From assembly GCA_015657535.1 (NCBI GenBank), contig JADHZB010001130.1:32727-96726 (forward strand): 64,000 nucleotides of DNA. The letters are read 5' to 3'. The position numbers and the translations under genes are program-made. Source of the DNA: Nephromyces sp. MM_2019 (taxonomy: Eukaryota; Apicomplexa; Aconoidasida; Nephromycida). Positions 50,233 through 63,889 of the stretch are shown here, in pieces. How positions within the stretch are numbered: the stretch's first letter is position 1; the number at the start of each line of letters is the position of its first letter. The notes beneath the pieces were generated by a model. It ran no database searches. It was not told the DNA's origin and worked only from the letters and a program-made list of their open reading frames with translations.

Positions 50233-53200
50233 ATGAATTTCTTTAGTTACGGAGTTCTAAATGGAGATTATTCTGAAGTTGAAGGCAGCCAAGAAGGCTG
50301 CGGTGGGATATACCCCGAAGCTGCGGCTATTAAAAGCTTTGAAACCATAGAGGAGAAGGGCTACGATTCAACTACTGGGGATCTCAGCCAAGATGGAGTG
50401 AGGTTATACGATGGAGATCATTTGAAGAAGAGTTTGAATAGTTCAAGTTACACACAGTTTAATCATCTATATTCTAAAGATAAAGATTCAGATTTATATG
50501 CAGCAGACAAATCAATGAGCACAAAGTTTCATGACAAGTGCTATAGCCACGGTACAAGCGAAGGGGGAAATGTTGCAGTATCAGGGAAGCATAGGGGGCA
50601 TGCTTACATGGGGGGTGGGGGGGGTAATCTTCAAAGCCAGAAAAACAGCCTAAGGGTTTTATTATATAATAGCTGCTCTGAAACTTCATCTGGGGGCTTG
50701 ATGCAGACACAATGTGCTGAAAACCAAAATTTGCATTGCGGTGGAGTCGTTCGCATGCAGGATAGAAACGGTACGGGAGTAACTTGTACTAGTGTGCCCT
50801 TCCATCACCACAAGGGTAAGCAAACTTCTCGCAATCAGTTATCTGGCCGCTCACAAACTAGTGTTTCTCGGTTGAGGGTAGCTGAAGACGAATTCATTCC
50901 CTCGAAGAAATATTCACCTTCAGGGACACCTAATACTGGGGGTATTGGGGCTTTTAGTTCAACAGGTACACAACCTCCCAGTACTTTTTCAATGCTCACT
51001 AGAAATCAGACAGCGTATCATATGGGGACTAGAAGCGCTTCTGGCATGCAGAACGCTCTCCCAACACCAGCAGGGAGCAGTGGTTACGGTAACTCTGCAT
51101 TCTACATGGACCAATCACAAAGTCCGACTCCTTCATATACTCGGGGAAGCTTTTCAGGTTCTACCCTCTCTTCTCAAGCAGCTCACCAGGCTCACAATTT
51201 ATGTGGAATGCAGGCTGAAAATGCTATTGCTAGCGAAGCTGGATACTTCACATCTTCTCTGCCATCTCATGAAGTGAGTGCTAACTCTAGTCATCAACAT
51301 CATCAGAATTACCATCTAAATCAGAATTATGTGGGAGTGACTACTCGTCGGATGAACAACTATCAGAAGGAAAAAGCCGACAGCAGATTCAATTGGAACC
51401 ATGAATCAAACTCAGATTTAGTGTGTATGTGGAAGCAGGCTGTGCTAGGGAACTCAATAGGCGCACACACAGAGCAGCATGCTGGGAGTAAGACTGCCTC
51501 TCTTTCTGGAAATAGTAATTATTACCAGCAGTTTAGCAGCGATGGGCGAGAAGAGTGTGGAGTAGGATGCAATCAGCAGATTGCAGCGGGTTCCACCTCC
51601 TTAGCCGATCATGGAAATGTTTTAGATTGCGAAAGTAATAGGCTTGATATTCTGGCTGAGAGTGATGCTGTAAGGCACAATTCTTGTACAAGCTATGCAG
51701 AAGCTTCCCTACCTTCCACCGTGAGCGGAAAACTACGAAATTTACACCAGCAGAGAACACCTCTTAAAAGGAAGCAGCAAGAAAAAGGTGTGAATTCTCT
51801 TAATGCAGCTTCCTTACCAGCTATTCATGCAGGTTGTGGTAGATATGCAAAGAAAGCATTTGGAAATTCTCCTTATAACCGAGTAAAGAGTGAAGAAGAG
51901 TGCTTTATTACTGGAAAAGGAGGGAATAACCCCCCTGTTTCGTGCAGAGAAACGAATGAAAATGGCCTTCCATTCTTTTCTCACCCATTAAAGCAAAAGC
52001 GACAAAGGCATCATAACGTACGAAGAAGCGGAGGGATTGATGCTGAGAAGTGTGCAACGTCGAACTATTGCCCCTCTGGGGCTGGAGGCCACCTAGAAAA
52101 TGACATTGAAAGTGTTCGATGCTTTTTTGGAGAAGGGGATATTCAAGCATTCGGTTATTCCAAGATATCAAAGGCAGATGAAGAATCTCATGGAGCTAAT
52201 GAGCAAGGTTTGGAACGCATGAACCAGTTTTCTGACAAGAGAATACATTCTACTCCAATCTCTTCTTTTTCAGCAGTTGCTGAGCAGCCTTTTGGTGATT
52301 CATTCGTTGTGAATCCAAAACTTATTATTAATGAGGATGGAACATTTTACGAAGCAGAAAATGAGAAGACCAATTGCAGCAAGAACATCATGCGCACACA
52401 ACGCCGTATTCTTGGCTATAACCACCGAAAACGCTGCTACAAGAGTAAGTATAAAGATGGAAAAGTCAAAGGAGCTTTATTGAAACATGAAGACGATGCA
52501 CCTAATATTTCTTTTAATTATAATGAAGGCGAAGAAAGTTTTAATGGCATAAAAAGCACACGAGAGGAGGCCTCAGCCGCTTCTGCTACGAATTCTGGTG
52601 TGTGTGATACCGGCATCTTCATGTATTCCCTGCCAACCTCTCCGGAGAGCATGGGCAATGGAGGAGCCAATATTCACAATGTGAATTCTAGTACGCCAGG
52701 TAAGGATAAATTCTACAACGACTGCTGTAGTGAGCTTATTGATGTAAAGGCACAATCAAATGAGATATCGTATGTTCAGTCTAATTCTTCTCAAGATGCC
52801 TTTGTAGGTGAATCTCAAAATCATGGAAGAGGCAAAGCATATCTTCGATACAAGCAATGGGAGCGTCAGAACCGGCTTTTTAAGCATAACCAATATCAGA
52901 AAGAGATTGAGCGCGACAGGACTGGGTTTCGGCAGACACTCTCGGAAAATGCTTCGAGCTGTACAGCGGGAAACGAGTATTCATCAAAGCTCCTCACACT
53001 GCATCAATTGCAGATCTGTGAGGATGCCTTAGCGAAGGAAAATGGCAAAAACTCTGATATATATTGTCGCCCTCATCGTCGATACAATGGCCATGAGGTT
53101 GACAATGAAGATGAAATTAATATGGGCACTGTAGATGGAGACGTTGAAGATGAGGATAAAAGTATTGGGGGAGGCAAAAGGATGGGAAGGCGGCTAGGAA

Positions 53201-54672
53201 GTGGGGAAAAATCATGGGGAATTGGAAAAACGATTGAGTCAAAGCCCTCGCATGGGTTTTGCAGCTACATTAAACGATACTTCGACGCCTCTGGTATCTC
53301 TTTGCTAAAGATCATAAACCCAGAAGGCTGTGAAAATGAAGAGAGTAATCAATTTTCAAGCGAAGCAAGAGAATGTTATTTTGGTTCTGAGTTCCTACCA
53401 AGTATCGTGGAGGGTATTTCAAGTACCGAAAAAAACTTATCGCAAAATGATTCATTTATTGATGATTCTATCATATATCCTGAGCGGCCTCTAGATTCAG
53501 GTGTGTTTTGTAGGCTGTGAAACAAGGAAGGTGTGATTTCACGTAAAATTTTTTCTTTCCAACTAGGCGAGTTAATCTTCTCCTTAATGTTGTCTAAACA
53601 TGAGCTTTCTAATTTGCTGCTTTTCAGAAAATAGTGGTTACAATATCCAGAGCAAATCTTTCGATGATCAGATCCTGAATAAAGACTCTAGGCCAAACTC
53701 TCCTAGTCAATTTGATGAAAAAAAGAGTGGAATATCTTGGGATAGTGAGGCTATAGCTTGGAAGGCCGAATGGTGTGTGTTTGGCCTATGGAGAAATCAA
53801 TTTTTTGCCTGCGAGGTAAACTAGGATTTTGCTTGTTGGGATTATAAGTTTTTTGCCTTGTCCATACGGACAATTTATACCAATTGCCTTGTCATTACGA
53901 TGGAAGTAAAAAATCTTCAGACAGGCGATTGAATTGTAGGATTTCAAGCATTTTTCTCAATAAAATTTAGATGGAAAAAATCAAATTTGTAGCGTGTGAG
54001 ACGGGGGAACTAAAGTTAGGTTAGCGCGGAAACATGAGAACTTTAAGCCTCAGAAAATGGTGTTATACTGCGAAGAGGCCGGTGTTTAGATTTTTTTAGA
54101 TTGTGCCTGCACGATGGCAGAAAGTTCAACCAGCAATTGTCTGCATGTCCATCTGGCATAAACATCATTTTCCGATGGAAAATCCCACATCAAAAATGTT
54201 TTCATCTTTATTTGGTGTTTTCTTTTCCAAAAAAAAATTTGCTGAATTCGGTTTTGAGTCAGTTGCTTTGAATTGCTTTTAAGGTGTCCCTTGTATGCTT
54301 CTCAGCTAACTTAGGTTTTCGGCGCAATTTTCATTCTGAAGAAAAGCTTCACGCCTAGTTTTAGTATTGCTGTCGATTTTATATCAACTTCTCATTTGCA
54401 TATTCTATGATGTACAGGATGACTGCCCAAGCTCCATGGCGTTAGGACATGATGCATGTCTTGAATTTTTTCGAGGTTTAAAGATAATAGCTACGGAGCT
54501 ATTGAAGTGTCTCGTTAATCAGCGGGACCCTGAGTGGTACGTGAATGCCCTCATTGACCCTGGTGACTACCCTTTCTACGCTACTACTGGTTTGTTAGAT
54601 TTTCAAAGTAAGAATTCGCCCCTTCACTCCCAGGATGTACACAGTTCTTGCGTCAAAAATATCATGCAATAG
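50233..54672 (+). CDS. ApiAP2-type transcription factor 2, AP2 domain split by introns
   Basis: Exons are 50233-53500, 53628-53815 and 54418-54672 (or 54418-54607 if the GTAAGA donor at 54608 is used). Read to the TAG at 54670, the protein has 1236 residues. Exon 1 is a 1089-residue low-complexity region rich in Ser, Asn, Gly and His, with basic patches. The AP2 domain starts at residue 1124 with GISWDSEAIAWKAEW. It runs through LWRNQFFACE at the exon 2 end and resumes in exon 3 with a helix containing GHDACLEFFRGLK. The spacing G-I-x-[FW]-[ND]-x5-W matches gene 1 exactly. The domain is diverged: the usual glycine/basic beta-2 turn is weak. All junction phases fit. The true 3' end is unresolved, because the frame after 54608 looks less like coding sequence and candidate exons exist at 55140 and 56981. 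Confidence 0.8.
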
Positions 54673-56980
54673 CTTCGGTAATATTAGCGTGTCCAAGGCT
54701 AAGAAGTCGCTATTTAGGCATGAATTCGAGTTTTCCGTAGGACTTTAATCGCGAAAATAAGCCTTCTTTATAAAAGGGAAATACAGTTTTAGTTTGAAGA
54801 TTGTAGCATAATCTTTAGTTTTATTGAAGCGTATGCTCAAACGTGCTAAACGTAAGCAACTTACCTAATTGGAACTACCAGACAAGATTCACACGCTCCC
54901 AATATTTTTTAATGGAGAAATTCGACCTAGTACTGTTATTTTATACAGTAGGTCCTAGATGATCAAACAAAGGTCCAAGAAATTGTCGGCGATGGGTATC
55001 TTACATCCTTAGTATGAATTTTACGTATTTTTGCGGATTTTTAATGCTGATTTTGCATATTATCGGCAAAGGTGAGGATTCATAATCAAATTTTATCCCA
55101 ATTTCTTGCTGTACATTTCTTTGAACATTATTTTTCTAGCGGAGAAAATAAGGCTTTACTTCAGGTTGGATTTGATGAGCGTTGCGGTCTTCCCTTATTT
55201 TGGGAAGAGAAATGTATCGCTTTTGTTTTAAGTCTACACATGCGGTATATGCTATGCATTAAGTAGAGTTTCATCGTTTTAATTTTTCCAATTCTGGTCG
55301 AAAAAATTATGATCTGTGCAGTCTTCGTACGAGGTTGGCATGTAGCTTACTATACCACTGAAAATGTACTAGGATGAAGCTTTTACGAAAAGTGGAATTC
55401 AGTGCAATAATAAGCAAGAGCGAAGGAATCGCTAGGAATCTTGCTGTCTAACAACTACTTTTTTATGTCTAGCCTTGAATGGTAGTGCATGAGCTGCCTG
55501 TTCCTTTAGCAGTGGAAGGCGGCAGAGCATATTTCAGTGTCGCAAAAGTGTCTATTCTTGCGGCAGTGATAATTTTTTTATCTTTATCAAAAGCCTAGAT
55601 TAGGTACCGTGCTACTTCAGTACTATATTCCACTTGATTTAATCATGGTGCGAGTGAAAACTTTGCCAATTCTATGCTGCTTCATGCTTCCTTTAATGTG
55701 CCATTTTATCAAGGTAGTACCGGCACGGAACGCTGGTCATTATTCGAGAGTTGGAAAATATGAGGGCCTATAATATTTCAATACTATATAATTTGCTAAC
55801 GAAAGTGCAATAATTTAGTCGCTTAACTTAGTAAATTCTGCATCTCCCTCAGGTAGGAAGTTTTCTCCCGAAATTTATAAGAATTGTGTCATCACAAAGT
55901 TTTAATTTAGGCTTGTGCATCTGCCAAAATGTGTGAATACAATCATAAACTGTAGATCAATGCAGAACTACCAATCAAGTGTTGTTTCATGGGCTCAAAT
56001 GCACTAATTGAACAAACTACCACGCGAGTAAAAGGTACGTATAACGTGCTGCATATACGCGGCAATATATAGAAAGGTTTATCCACTTTGAACGGGCTTG
56101 AGGGCTGTGAGGGTTACATAAACTTATAAAAAGAATTTGTATAAAAAGAACCTGTGCTCACAGCTTGTGAGTTATGAAACAAAGTAAAGCGATGCTTGAA
56201 AACGGTGTTTGCGGGAAATATCAAACAAATTGGTTGGCTTGTTCCAAAATTAAGTTGGAGTCGTCCTGATTACCTTATGAGGAGGCCACAATGCCTGCCC
56301 TAAGGGGTTAAATTTCATGTTTTTGGTTAGTCTTAGCATGGAGTTCAAAGAGCTTCCGCAACTGGGGCTGCAGAAATATCGGGCTCCTAGGATGCAAATT
56401 TTGGAGGGCTTCTCATTATATGTGTGCGCATGAATAAAAAGCATTCTCCAAGAGTTCTCTGATAGCATGGGGTGCTGGCAGTAAAGTTTAAAAATCAGAT
56501 GAAGCGCATTGCTTCTCCCGTTTCAGCATTTAAACACTTCAAAAAAATATCTACACCGGGGGGGCTACCAGAAAAGTGAGGTAACAAGTATTTTCAAGGC
56601 AAAGATACATGGGAATTGTTCGAATCTAATTTTTCAGCTCAAATATCATCCTTTGTACTTCAAATCAGAAACATACCAAATCTCAAAATTAAACATCACA
56701 ATCCTAACAAAAGCCAAGCTATGATTAGCAAAAAATATTCAGTCCAGCTAAAAGCTTCACGTAGAACTGTGGCCGCTACAAAATATTTAAAAATATCTCT
56801 GTAGTTAATCTTTGACTTAAAGCCAATCAAATTCTGCTGTAATTGGCTCACAGAAAGATGACAGAAATTCTTTTCAACAAGGCCTTCAGAACTATGGTAG
56901 CTGCCTGATTTCTGCATAATCTATGAGAGCGAGAATCACGACGCTAACAATTATTTGGGATAAAATTTTTGTCAATGCAG
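54673..56980. other. Region downstream of the second AP2 gene
   Basis: A plus-strand segment after TTTTTCTAG at 55139, open in two frames to 55231 and 55266, may be a further exon of the AP2 gene, but the phase that joins has the poorer protein composition. The rest shows no supported coding or repeat. Confidence 0.3.
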
Positions 56981-57045
56981 GGTGTGAAAGACGAGGTTTA
57001 TAGTAAAATCCAGGAGTTCTCTTTGGCCAAAAGATTCATCGATGA
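56981..57045 (+). CDS. Orphan internal exon, plus strand
   Basis: A 65-base segment lies between a good acceptor (TTTTGTCAATGCAG) and a consensus GTAAGT donor. In phase 0 it encodes a charged, helix-prone peptide (GVKDEVYSKIQEFSLAKRF). It could be a downstream exon of the second AP2 gene or part of another plus-strand gene. No partner exon is proven. Confidence 0.42.
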
Positions 57046-60000
57046 GTAAGTTTTACTAGCAAAGGGCTCTTGAATGAAATTAGCATTTGAAGCTCAATAA
57101 AGAAAAAAATTAAAAAGAACCAGGTAATAAAACGTGGCTATATCAAGCCAACCACAAAAACTTAAAATGACAGCGGAAAAACTGGCCAGTAGTGTTTGCA
57201 TTGCTTACGACGCTATCTAGCAGCTTAGATAACCGAGTCACCCACGCCTTTTCCTACTCCACACCTGGGAATCCCGTTTATCTTACGCTAAAATCTTGTA
57301 GCTACTGCAGCGCGGGGGATAGGCTTATGGTAGAGGATGATTAAGCGACGCAACTCATTTCTGCTTTCCAGACGTAATGATAAGGAACATTTCAGAAGAG
57401 TACATTAGGCTTTGGTGGCGTTGAGCTAGCGAAATATCAATAAAAAAAAGTCTTTGATACTTCAAAAAAAAGCCCACCAACTTTAGCAAAAGTTATGATT
57501 GACAGAGAAATGAAAATTAATAGGTGTATACGTTGAATGGTTGCTCAAGAATAAGGCTTTTTGGGGCCTAAATATTGAAGGATCAGCAGCGCTGTAGCAC
57601 TGTTTCATGGCCGAGTTGCCAATCATCGTTTTACCCCATCATTATAAGTACTATGAAAAATCTTTTTTTGGTCGTAATCACTACTAGAGGCCAACAGATT
57701 TTAACAGGGTACATCCAAGATGTGTACGGCAAACATAATAAAAATGATTTTCGCTTCAATCCCCTTGGGCGGAACACAGCACCCTAGCCTTTTCAAAGAA
57801 AATGCAAAACGGGGTAACTCGAGCGAAATTTATATAGGCAGGTATAACGGCAACGAAGGTAGATTCATAACCTCCACAATTACCTAAAAATGGCTTCAAA
57901 AATTGAAAAGAATAAAGTTTTTTCAAGAAATATTCACAAAATTACTTGAATACCGGTATCTCAGGTATGTATATGAAGAAAGGCAGGCAATAATTCAATT
58001 TAATAGCATAGAATTCATGTGCTACCACTAAATACTTAGTTATAAATATACATTTAGTTGCCACCATCACTTTTGATGTTTTGAATTTTTGTCGAAATCA
58101 AATAGGATTTGGGCTTTATTCCATGTTACCAGCTACAATTTGTTTCATATGCTTCATAACAGTAAATAACATTATTTTTCAGCAGAAAGTACTTGCCCAG
58201 AACTACTCCAACTTTTCAAAGTTTATGCTTTCGCTCAATAATCTAGGGTTGTCTACTTCTTGAGTTGCTCCAGTGTTTTGGGTGTTCAAAGCCTCAGTTT
58301 AATAGAGAATTTTCAACTTCTACAAGTCTCAAATTAATGCGAAGTTTCCACAGCAACAAACCTCAACTTATCTACAAATAGTGCTAAATTAATGATGCGG
58401 AAGAGGTAAATATTTAAAGAGAATCACTCAAAAAGCGTGAAAATTCGTAGCATTAGAATACTAGAAGCTTTTCTGTGCTCATACGGTTCAAAGGGACTTC
58501 TTGCTGAAATCAAGCAAATTTTACCAATTCAAATCTAAATATACCGGAGCACATACACTTGGTATTAAACCTGCAGTTACCATCACATATAAATGGCCTT
58601 TTGGGCCAACTTACAGCAGAAATGTAATACTAGCTCTTTCTTCCATTAAATGATAAAAAAAAGTGCTTTCTTTGCATTAAATCTTCCTTTCGATACCGCT
58701 TCTCAGTTTGGAAGATGCTTCAATCAGCATTTCAAGGTATATTTCCATATACAGCTGTTAGTGGTGGCAGCACTGCGCCAAAATAAGCTCGAAAGTATAA
58801 TTACCGCCGGGTCAGCAGAATTCCTCTCCTCTTTAACGACATGGATTTTTTTTGAACGCTATAAAGTGCGTACCTCTATTTCTCTTTACTTTTCAAAATT
58901 CTGTTGAGGGTGCGCGCAACATTCCTGCATCCTATTGTGAGAGCAATCTTTGTGTAGTTTTTTCAAAAATCCTCCTTTCAGCACGACATTCATCAAAATA
59001 TGTTTGCTCACTGCCAATTAATACTCTCATTTCTGCAAAATTTTTGTATGTAACTACTGATTCTCAGTAATTATGGAAGGGCCCTTCACCGTCTCATCGA
59101 TAAAATTCTGCATTAAGAAGGAAATTAAAGACATTCTATTAGAAGTTGCAAAAAAACCACGATAAACCGAAAACAGCCTCTCCCAACGGTTTCTGTTTAT
59201 AATTTCTTTAGCTTATAATTTTTGATCTACTGCCATACACGCAAAATCATGCTTCAAAAGCAAGTAATCGCGTTTTTAATGCCCGAAAGCTATACTGCTC
59301 CCTAACGGCCAGCCCCATTTTTGCTTGAATTTTCCGCCTTAATCAACAAATTTAGAAATACATCAGGACAACGACAAGTAAATGTACAAAAGCGTAGTTT
59401 TGAGAATATAATAGACATGGGAAAGGACATTCCTGTCACGCTTTTTAGCCCAAGGAAGTCCATTAATCAGCAGATTTTTGTTTGTGCCTATGGAAGCAAT
59501 TTTTGGCGTCCCCCCGTACTTTGGCCAATAAACAGCCACATGTGTAGTGAGTAAACGGGTCTTTACCATCAAGAACCTCATTGACAATTACGTGCGTGTG
59601 GGGGTATTCATTCAAACAAGCAGACACCCACGCAAAAAAATCAGCACAGAAATTTACAGGAGGTAAACTAGTGTGAAAAAGAGTCTAATTTTATTTTGGG
59701 ATTGCATATTTTTCGGTGCTGCAATGCCTACACCAGGGGCGGGGTATATGCACGACATCCTCTACTTTCTTCATAAGAAACCTATTGCACTGCATATATC
59801 TTCTTTACTTGTGACTCAGTAAAATAAAAGCAGCAGTGTTCCGCAGTTTGACGAGAATAGCTTCAAGCCAGCAAACTTTCAAGGAAATAACGCACGGGAG
59901 CCCTCATAGGAGATGCGGGGACTCTAGACTGCTATGCATCAAGCCCATGAAAAAAAAGCACACACACATAGCCATGTATGCACACCACTCAAAAGGCTTC

Positions 60001-60574
60001 AAAATTTTCCCCGGAGGCAACGATTAAGTTCAACCTAAATTCAAGAGGCATAAACTGTAACATTAGCTGCCCTTTTAATATACTACAGTGAACAGAGTCT
60101 CATGCAAGAAATGGTTAAACGGGGAAAAATATGGAATGCTTTAAAACCCAGAGGATGATCAACCAAAAAGAAGCAGAACACACGCATTTAACGGATATAA
60201 AAAAGGCTGCTAGAAGACTTGAGCATAAACTTGCGTCAAAACCAACAAAAAATTGGTACACACACGCATGTGCACGAATAGTTCTAAGCTCCTTCCTTTT
60301 GGCTTAGAAATATCTTCTTTCCATATTTACCATGCCTCTCGCTGTCATAATAATTAGCAGTGTCGGATCACAAGCAGAGGCTTAAACAGGTCAGAAATGA
60401 TAAAAAAGATTGTGAAAGTAAGTTGCAGAATGTGTGCAGCGAAAGTAAACCTTAGAAGAGTAAGAAATAAAAAGCAAAAAAGAGCTATATTGGAAGAGAG
60501 TTATCCTTCTAGCGCACGCATTTTAGGGCTTCCAATAAAGGCTGTTTCGTGATCGCACCAAGTATATTTGGTTC
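57046..60574. other. Intergenic or unresolved region
   Basis: Several short open frames on both strands (57.6, 58.1, 58.7 and 59.3-59.6 kb) lack splice support. From about 58 kb A-runs on the plus strand increase, as in minus-strand transcribed blocks, so an undetected minus-strand gene is possible. No repeat or RNA gene identified. Confidence 0.3.
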
Positions 60575-63500
60575 TCAGAGCGGCTCAACAGCTGCTAGTC
60601 CATCAACCGCATTTTCTTCCACTGCTTCATCCTGCAACACACATAATCAAGAATATCAGCAAAACTGTACGGTGAAACTGAAGGAAGAGGGCATCTTAAC
60701 AAAGTGAACTGCGTAGCGTAAACAGCATTGAAATTGCAATAGTAGGAATAATATCCGTCATTTTTATGTGTGAACTATATAGTATTTGTGTGTGTGCGTG
60801 TGCTTTTTCGGGGAGTGCTTTTGTATGCCTTGCCTGTTTAGATACCTTGTATATTTGTGTTTTTGTGGGTGTGTTTGCTTCATGCGTGTGTTCGCCTTGT
60901 GGTTGTTCTTGCCTTATGCCTTGTTTTTGTGTAGCTTTTTTGTAAGCGTTTTGTTTCTACATTTTTTTCTTTAACCGTGCGTGTGGCATGCGTGTACACG
61001 CATTATTTAAATCCTGTGTACTGCACAATGCTCCAAAGGGGTGTTTTTTATATATCTTTGGAATCGCATAGGTAAAATATCGCAAAAAAACCCCATAGAA
61101 AAGCACTTGATTTATCCTCTAAAAAGATGATGCGGAACATTTATTACGCCACACAAATTCCCACGATAAAATTACATATAATTTAGCCAAATACTATCAT
61201 CTTCAAAAGCTTAAGAGCCATTTGCTTTAAGCAAGAAAACTTGCTTATGGCAAATAGCAGATTCTTCGCAGAAAGAGCCTCACAGCAAATCTCAGTATGA
61301 GCATTAGATCTAAAACAGACATTAATAGTCCAACAAGATATCTGCAGCCTTTCGTTTACACACAAACACACAAGCAAGATAGAAATTCCACTAACCTGAG
61401 CAGTATCCTTACGTGAAGAATTTGTAATCAGAAAATCATTTTCTTCTGCTCCTTCCCCTATATTCTCTGTTTCAAGCTCTTGCAGTACTATGGAGCATTG
61501 AAATGATCCCTGAGAGTTATACATAAAGCTAGGGAGCGATAAATTAGATGCTAATCATTGAATATCTTGCCAAAAAGCGAAAAAAATATCCTTAGAAGCT
61601 AGTAAAACTGATTGCACGCACGCAGCCTCACGCACACACTCGCACACACACATACGCACACAAATATCCGACCAATGCGTTTTCACCTAGCATAGTGACG
61701 ACGCTGGAGCATGCAATCCATTAGTTATTCTATCACATACACACAAATTGATAACAGTATATACTGCCGTTTCTGTGTAGAAGGAAAATACGTTAAATCT
61801 CTTTATTCATCAAAAATTTAACATTTTCTGTGAATGTTATTGATATAATGAATTGCAGCTAATATAACAAAAACTGCACACATTATAGAGGAGTTCAAGG
61901 GCATTTCAAAATAGCTTATCAATGAAGGCCTTAATGCTAAAAAAAAAACGCCATTAGATATGGAAGCAGCACACAACTCATACATTGCCTTTTAGCACCC
62001 AGAATTCGCAAAAACATACTCCAAATTCTCTCTTAAAGAAAAATTGTATTTCACAGAGTAAATGTATGCATCAATCCTTCAACAAGAGGACAAGTAGATA
62101 GAGAAAGTTGCAGGTGAAGATAGAGAGATTTGCAGTCGAACACGCATTTTAGGTTAGAAAAAAATGTGGGAGAAGACAGGGAAAGATAAAGCCCAACTTC
62201 GCATCATCTACAAAAAATTACTGAGGATACATAATCTAACAGGTGAAATGATAAGTGTTTACCTGTGAAAAGTCAGTTATTGTTAAGATATCTCCTGGCT
62301 GAATCTCCCAATAATCAAGGGTCTTCCCTAATAATCCTGAAGACATTAATTTTTTGAGCTAGCAGATTCTTTTTAATATAGATTTCAGAGGCACATTTTC
62401 TAGCAAAGAATGATTGCACAAGGGTTCTACAGTCAACATTTTTCATACACACAGTGCCTCATCAATCCCTTTACCTTCTTGAGGTTCATAAAAAAAAAAA
62501 AGAGGCTTTATGCATGCTCCTCTTCATTTCGCATCCCCTCACCACTGACTCTCAAAGCTAAAAACCTTTTTCTAACTCTCTAAACCTGCTATACTTCATG
62601 AAAAGCTAACAACCTTCCCCTCTTCATTCAATTTACCCGCTACAGTAAATGCATCTTCTTTTTCATCCTCATCATAAGCATCTTCACTCAAAAAAATCGT
62701 CTTTGCAGAAGTTTTACCTCCTTGTGAATCTCCCTCATTGTTCTCAGCAAACTCTTCATGATCATAGATGTTTCTATCAGACGTATCAACATTAGGCGAG
62801 CAGCACCCCAGGCTTCCAAAGATTATCTTCTTCAAGAATTGCTGCAAAGTCCACAGCTGCTTACAAAAAAAGTAGCAGATTGCACGAATGGAGACGCAAA
62901 AATGTAGATACACCCCAGCTTAAAGCTGAAACTTCCAAGTTTTTCGGTAGAGGTGGTCATTCACAAACACAGATAATCAAACAAAGAAAAGTACACACAA
63001 ACACACACACAATAAAAATCAGCTGAAAAAAAGATATTTGGTGATTGTGATTACCACGAGGAAAGGGTGTATATACACCCTAAACTGTCAATTTTCCACA
63101 TTAAATAAGACCAAGCACACAAAAAAAGAAAAGCTTAAAGCTTGTGTGCAGTACAAATCAAAAAAGGAAAAAACTTTGCTCTTTTGCAGAGATAAAAAGA
63201 CAGAATGCCATAAATGAGATAAATCATTTATCAGAAAAGAGCGAGAGCAAGCATCACCCGAAGGCTTGAATAGGGAGCCAATCAGATTCATACCAAACAA
63301 ATAGGAGAGTATCAAGATTAAACGAGTGTTTATAGAGATATGCGTGTCTGAAAAGTGTGTGTAAAAATGACCAGTGTGTGCGCAACACGACCTGTGCAAA
63401 TAGAGAAAAAATACAAAAAGCAAAGATGCACTAAAAGACGGAATCCCTTTAGAAGCTGATAAAGCAACTGAAGTTGAAAAGCTTAGTAGAAAGTGGAAAT

Positions 63501-63886
63501 TGATTACGTAAGGTGCAAAGATTACCAAAAAATGCTATAAAATAGCAGTGGAAGATGTGAAAAAATGAATAGATTGCAGTATGTATATTAGGCGATGATC
63601 TCGAGTTCGCACACACAGTAAAAAGCAAAGAGCTTGCACACACATATTAGAGTTTAAAAGAAAAAAAAGTTTAATAGCTACAGACTACAGGCATAAATAT
63701 AAAAATAATGAAGCAATCAGTATAAATCAGCTTTATTTGCATCACCTTAAAATCCCTTAGCTTCACTGTAATTACAGTGTCACTGCAAACTAAGCAGCGC
63801 TTTTTCGGAGGGTCTAACGGTTCAGCAAGCATAACTTTCCCTCTATTATGGGGATCAGAGCCTATTGAACACGACTTTATCCAAAC
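60575..63886 (-). CDS. UBA2: SUMO-activating enzyme subunit 2 (UBA2), C-terminal part, 5' end outside window
   Basis: Exons in transcript order are 63886-63746, 62859-62637, 62336-62263, 61509-61396, 61341-61195 and 60631-60575, giving the last 251 residues and a TGA stop; all phases match. The first exon holds LDPPKKRCLVC followed by VITVKL, the CxxC zinc-binding half and beta strand found after the catalytic-cysteine domain of UBA2. The next two exons give WTLQQFLKKIIFGSLG and DYWEIQPGDILTITDFSQ, which match the ubiquitin-fold domain that recruits the E2 UBC9. An acidic insertion separates these two parts. The last exons are partly helical and end with an acidic tail. UBA2 with SAE1 activates SUMO by ATP-dependent adenylation and thioester formation. 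The catalytic cysteine and adenylation domains would be to the right of the window. The two final exons are the least certain, because no conserved motif covers them. Confidence 0.75.
60786..60990. repeat. Degenerate TG/TTTTG-rich stretch
   Basis: A low-complexity run of TG and TTTTG blocks, with plus-strand open frames that are artefacts, inside the last intron of the UBA2 gene. Confidence 0.6.
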
Positions 63887-63889
63887 CTG

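Noticed and set aside
63175..63264. Possible 30-codon UBA2 exon after TATTCAAG, in phase on both sides
   Set aside because: Direct joining of 63746 to 62859 reproduces the expected VTVKL...TLQ-F order of UBA2, whereas this insert would interrupt it and its donor is poor.
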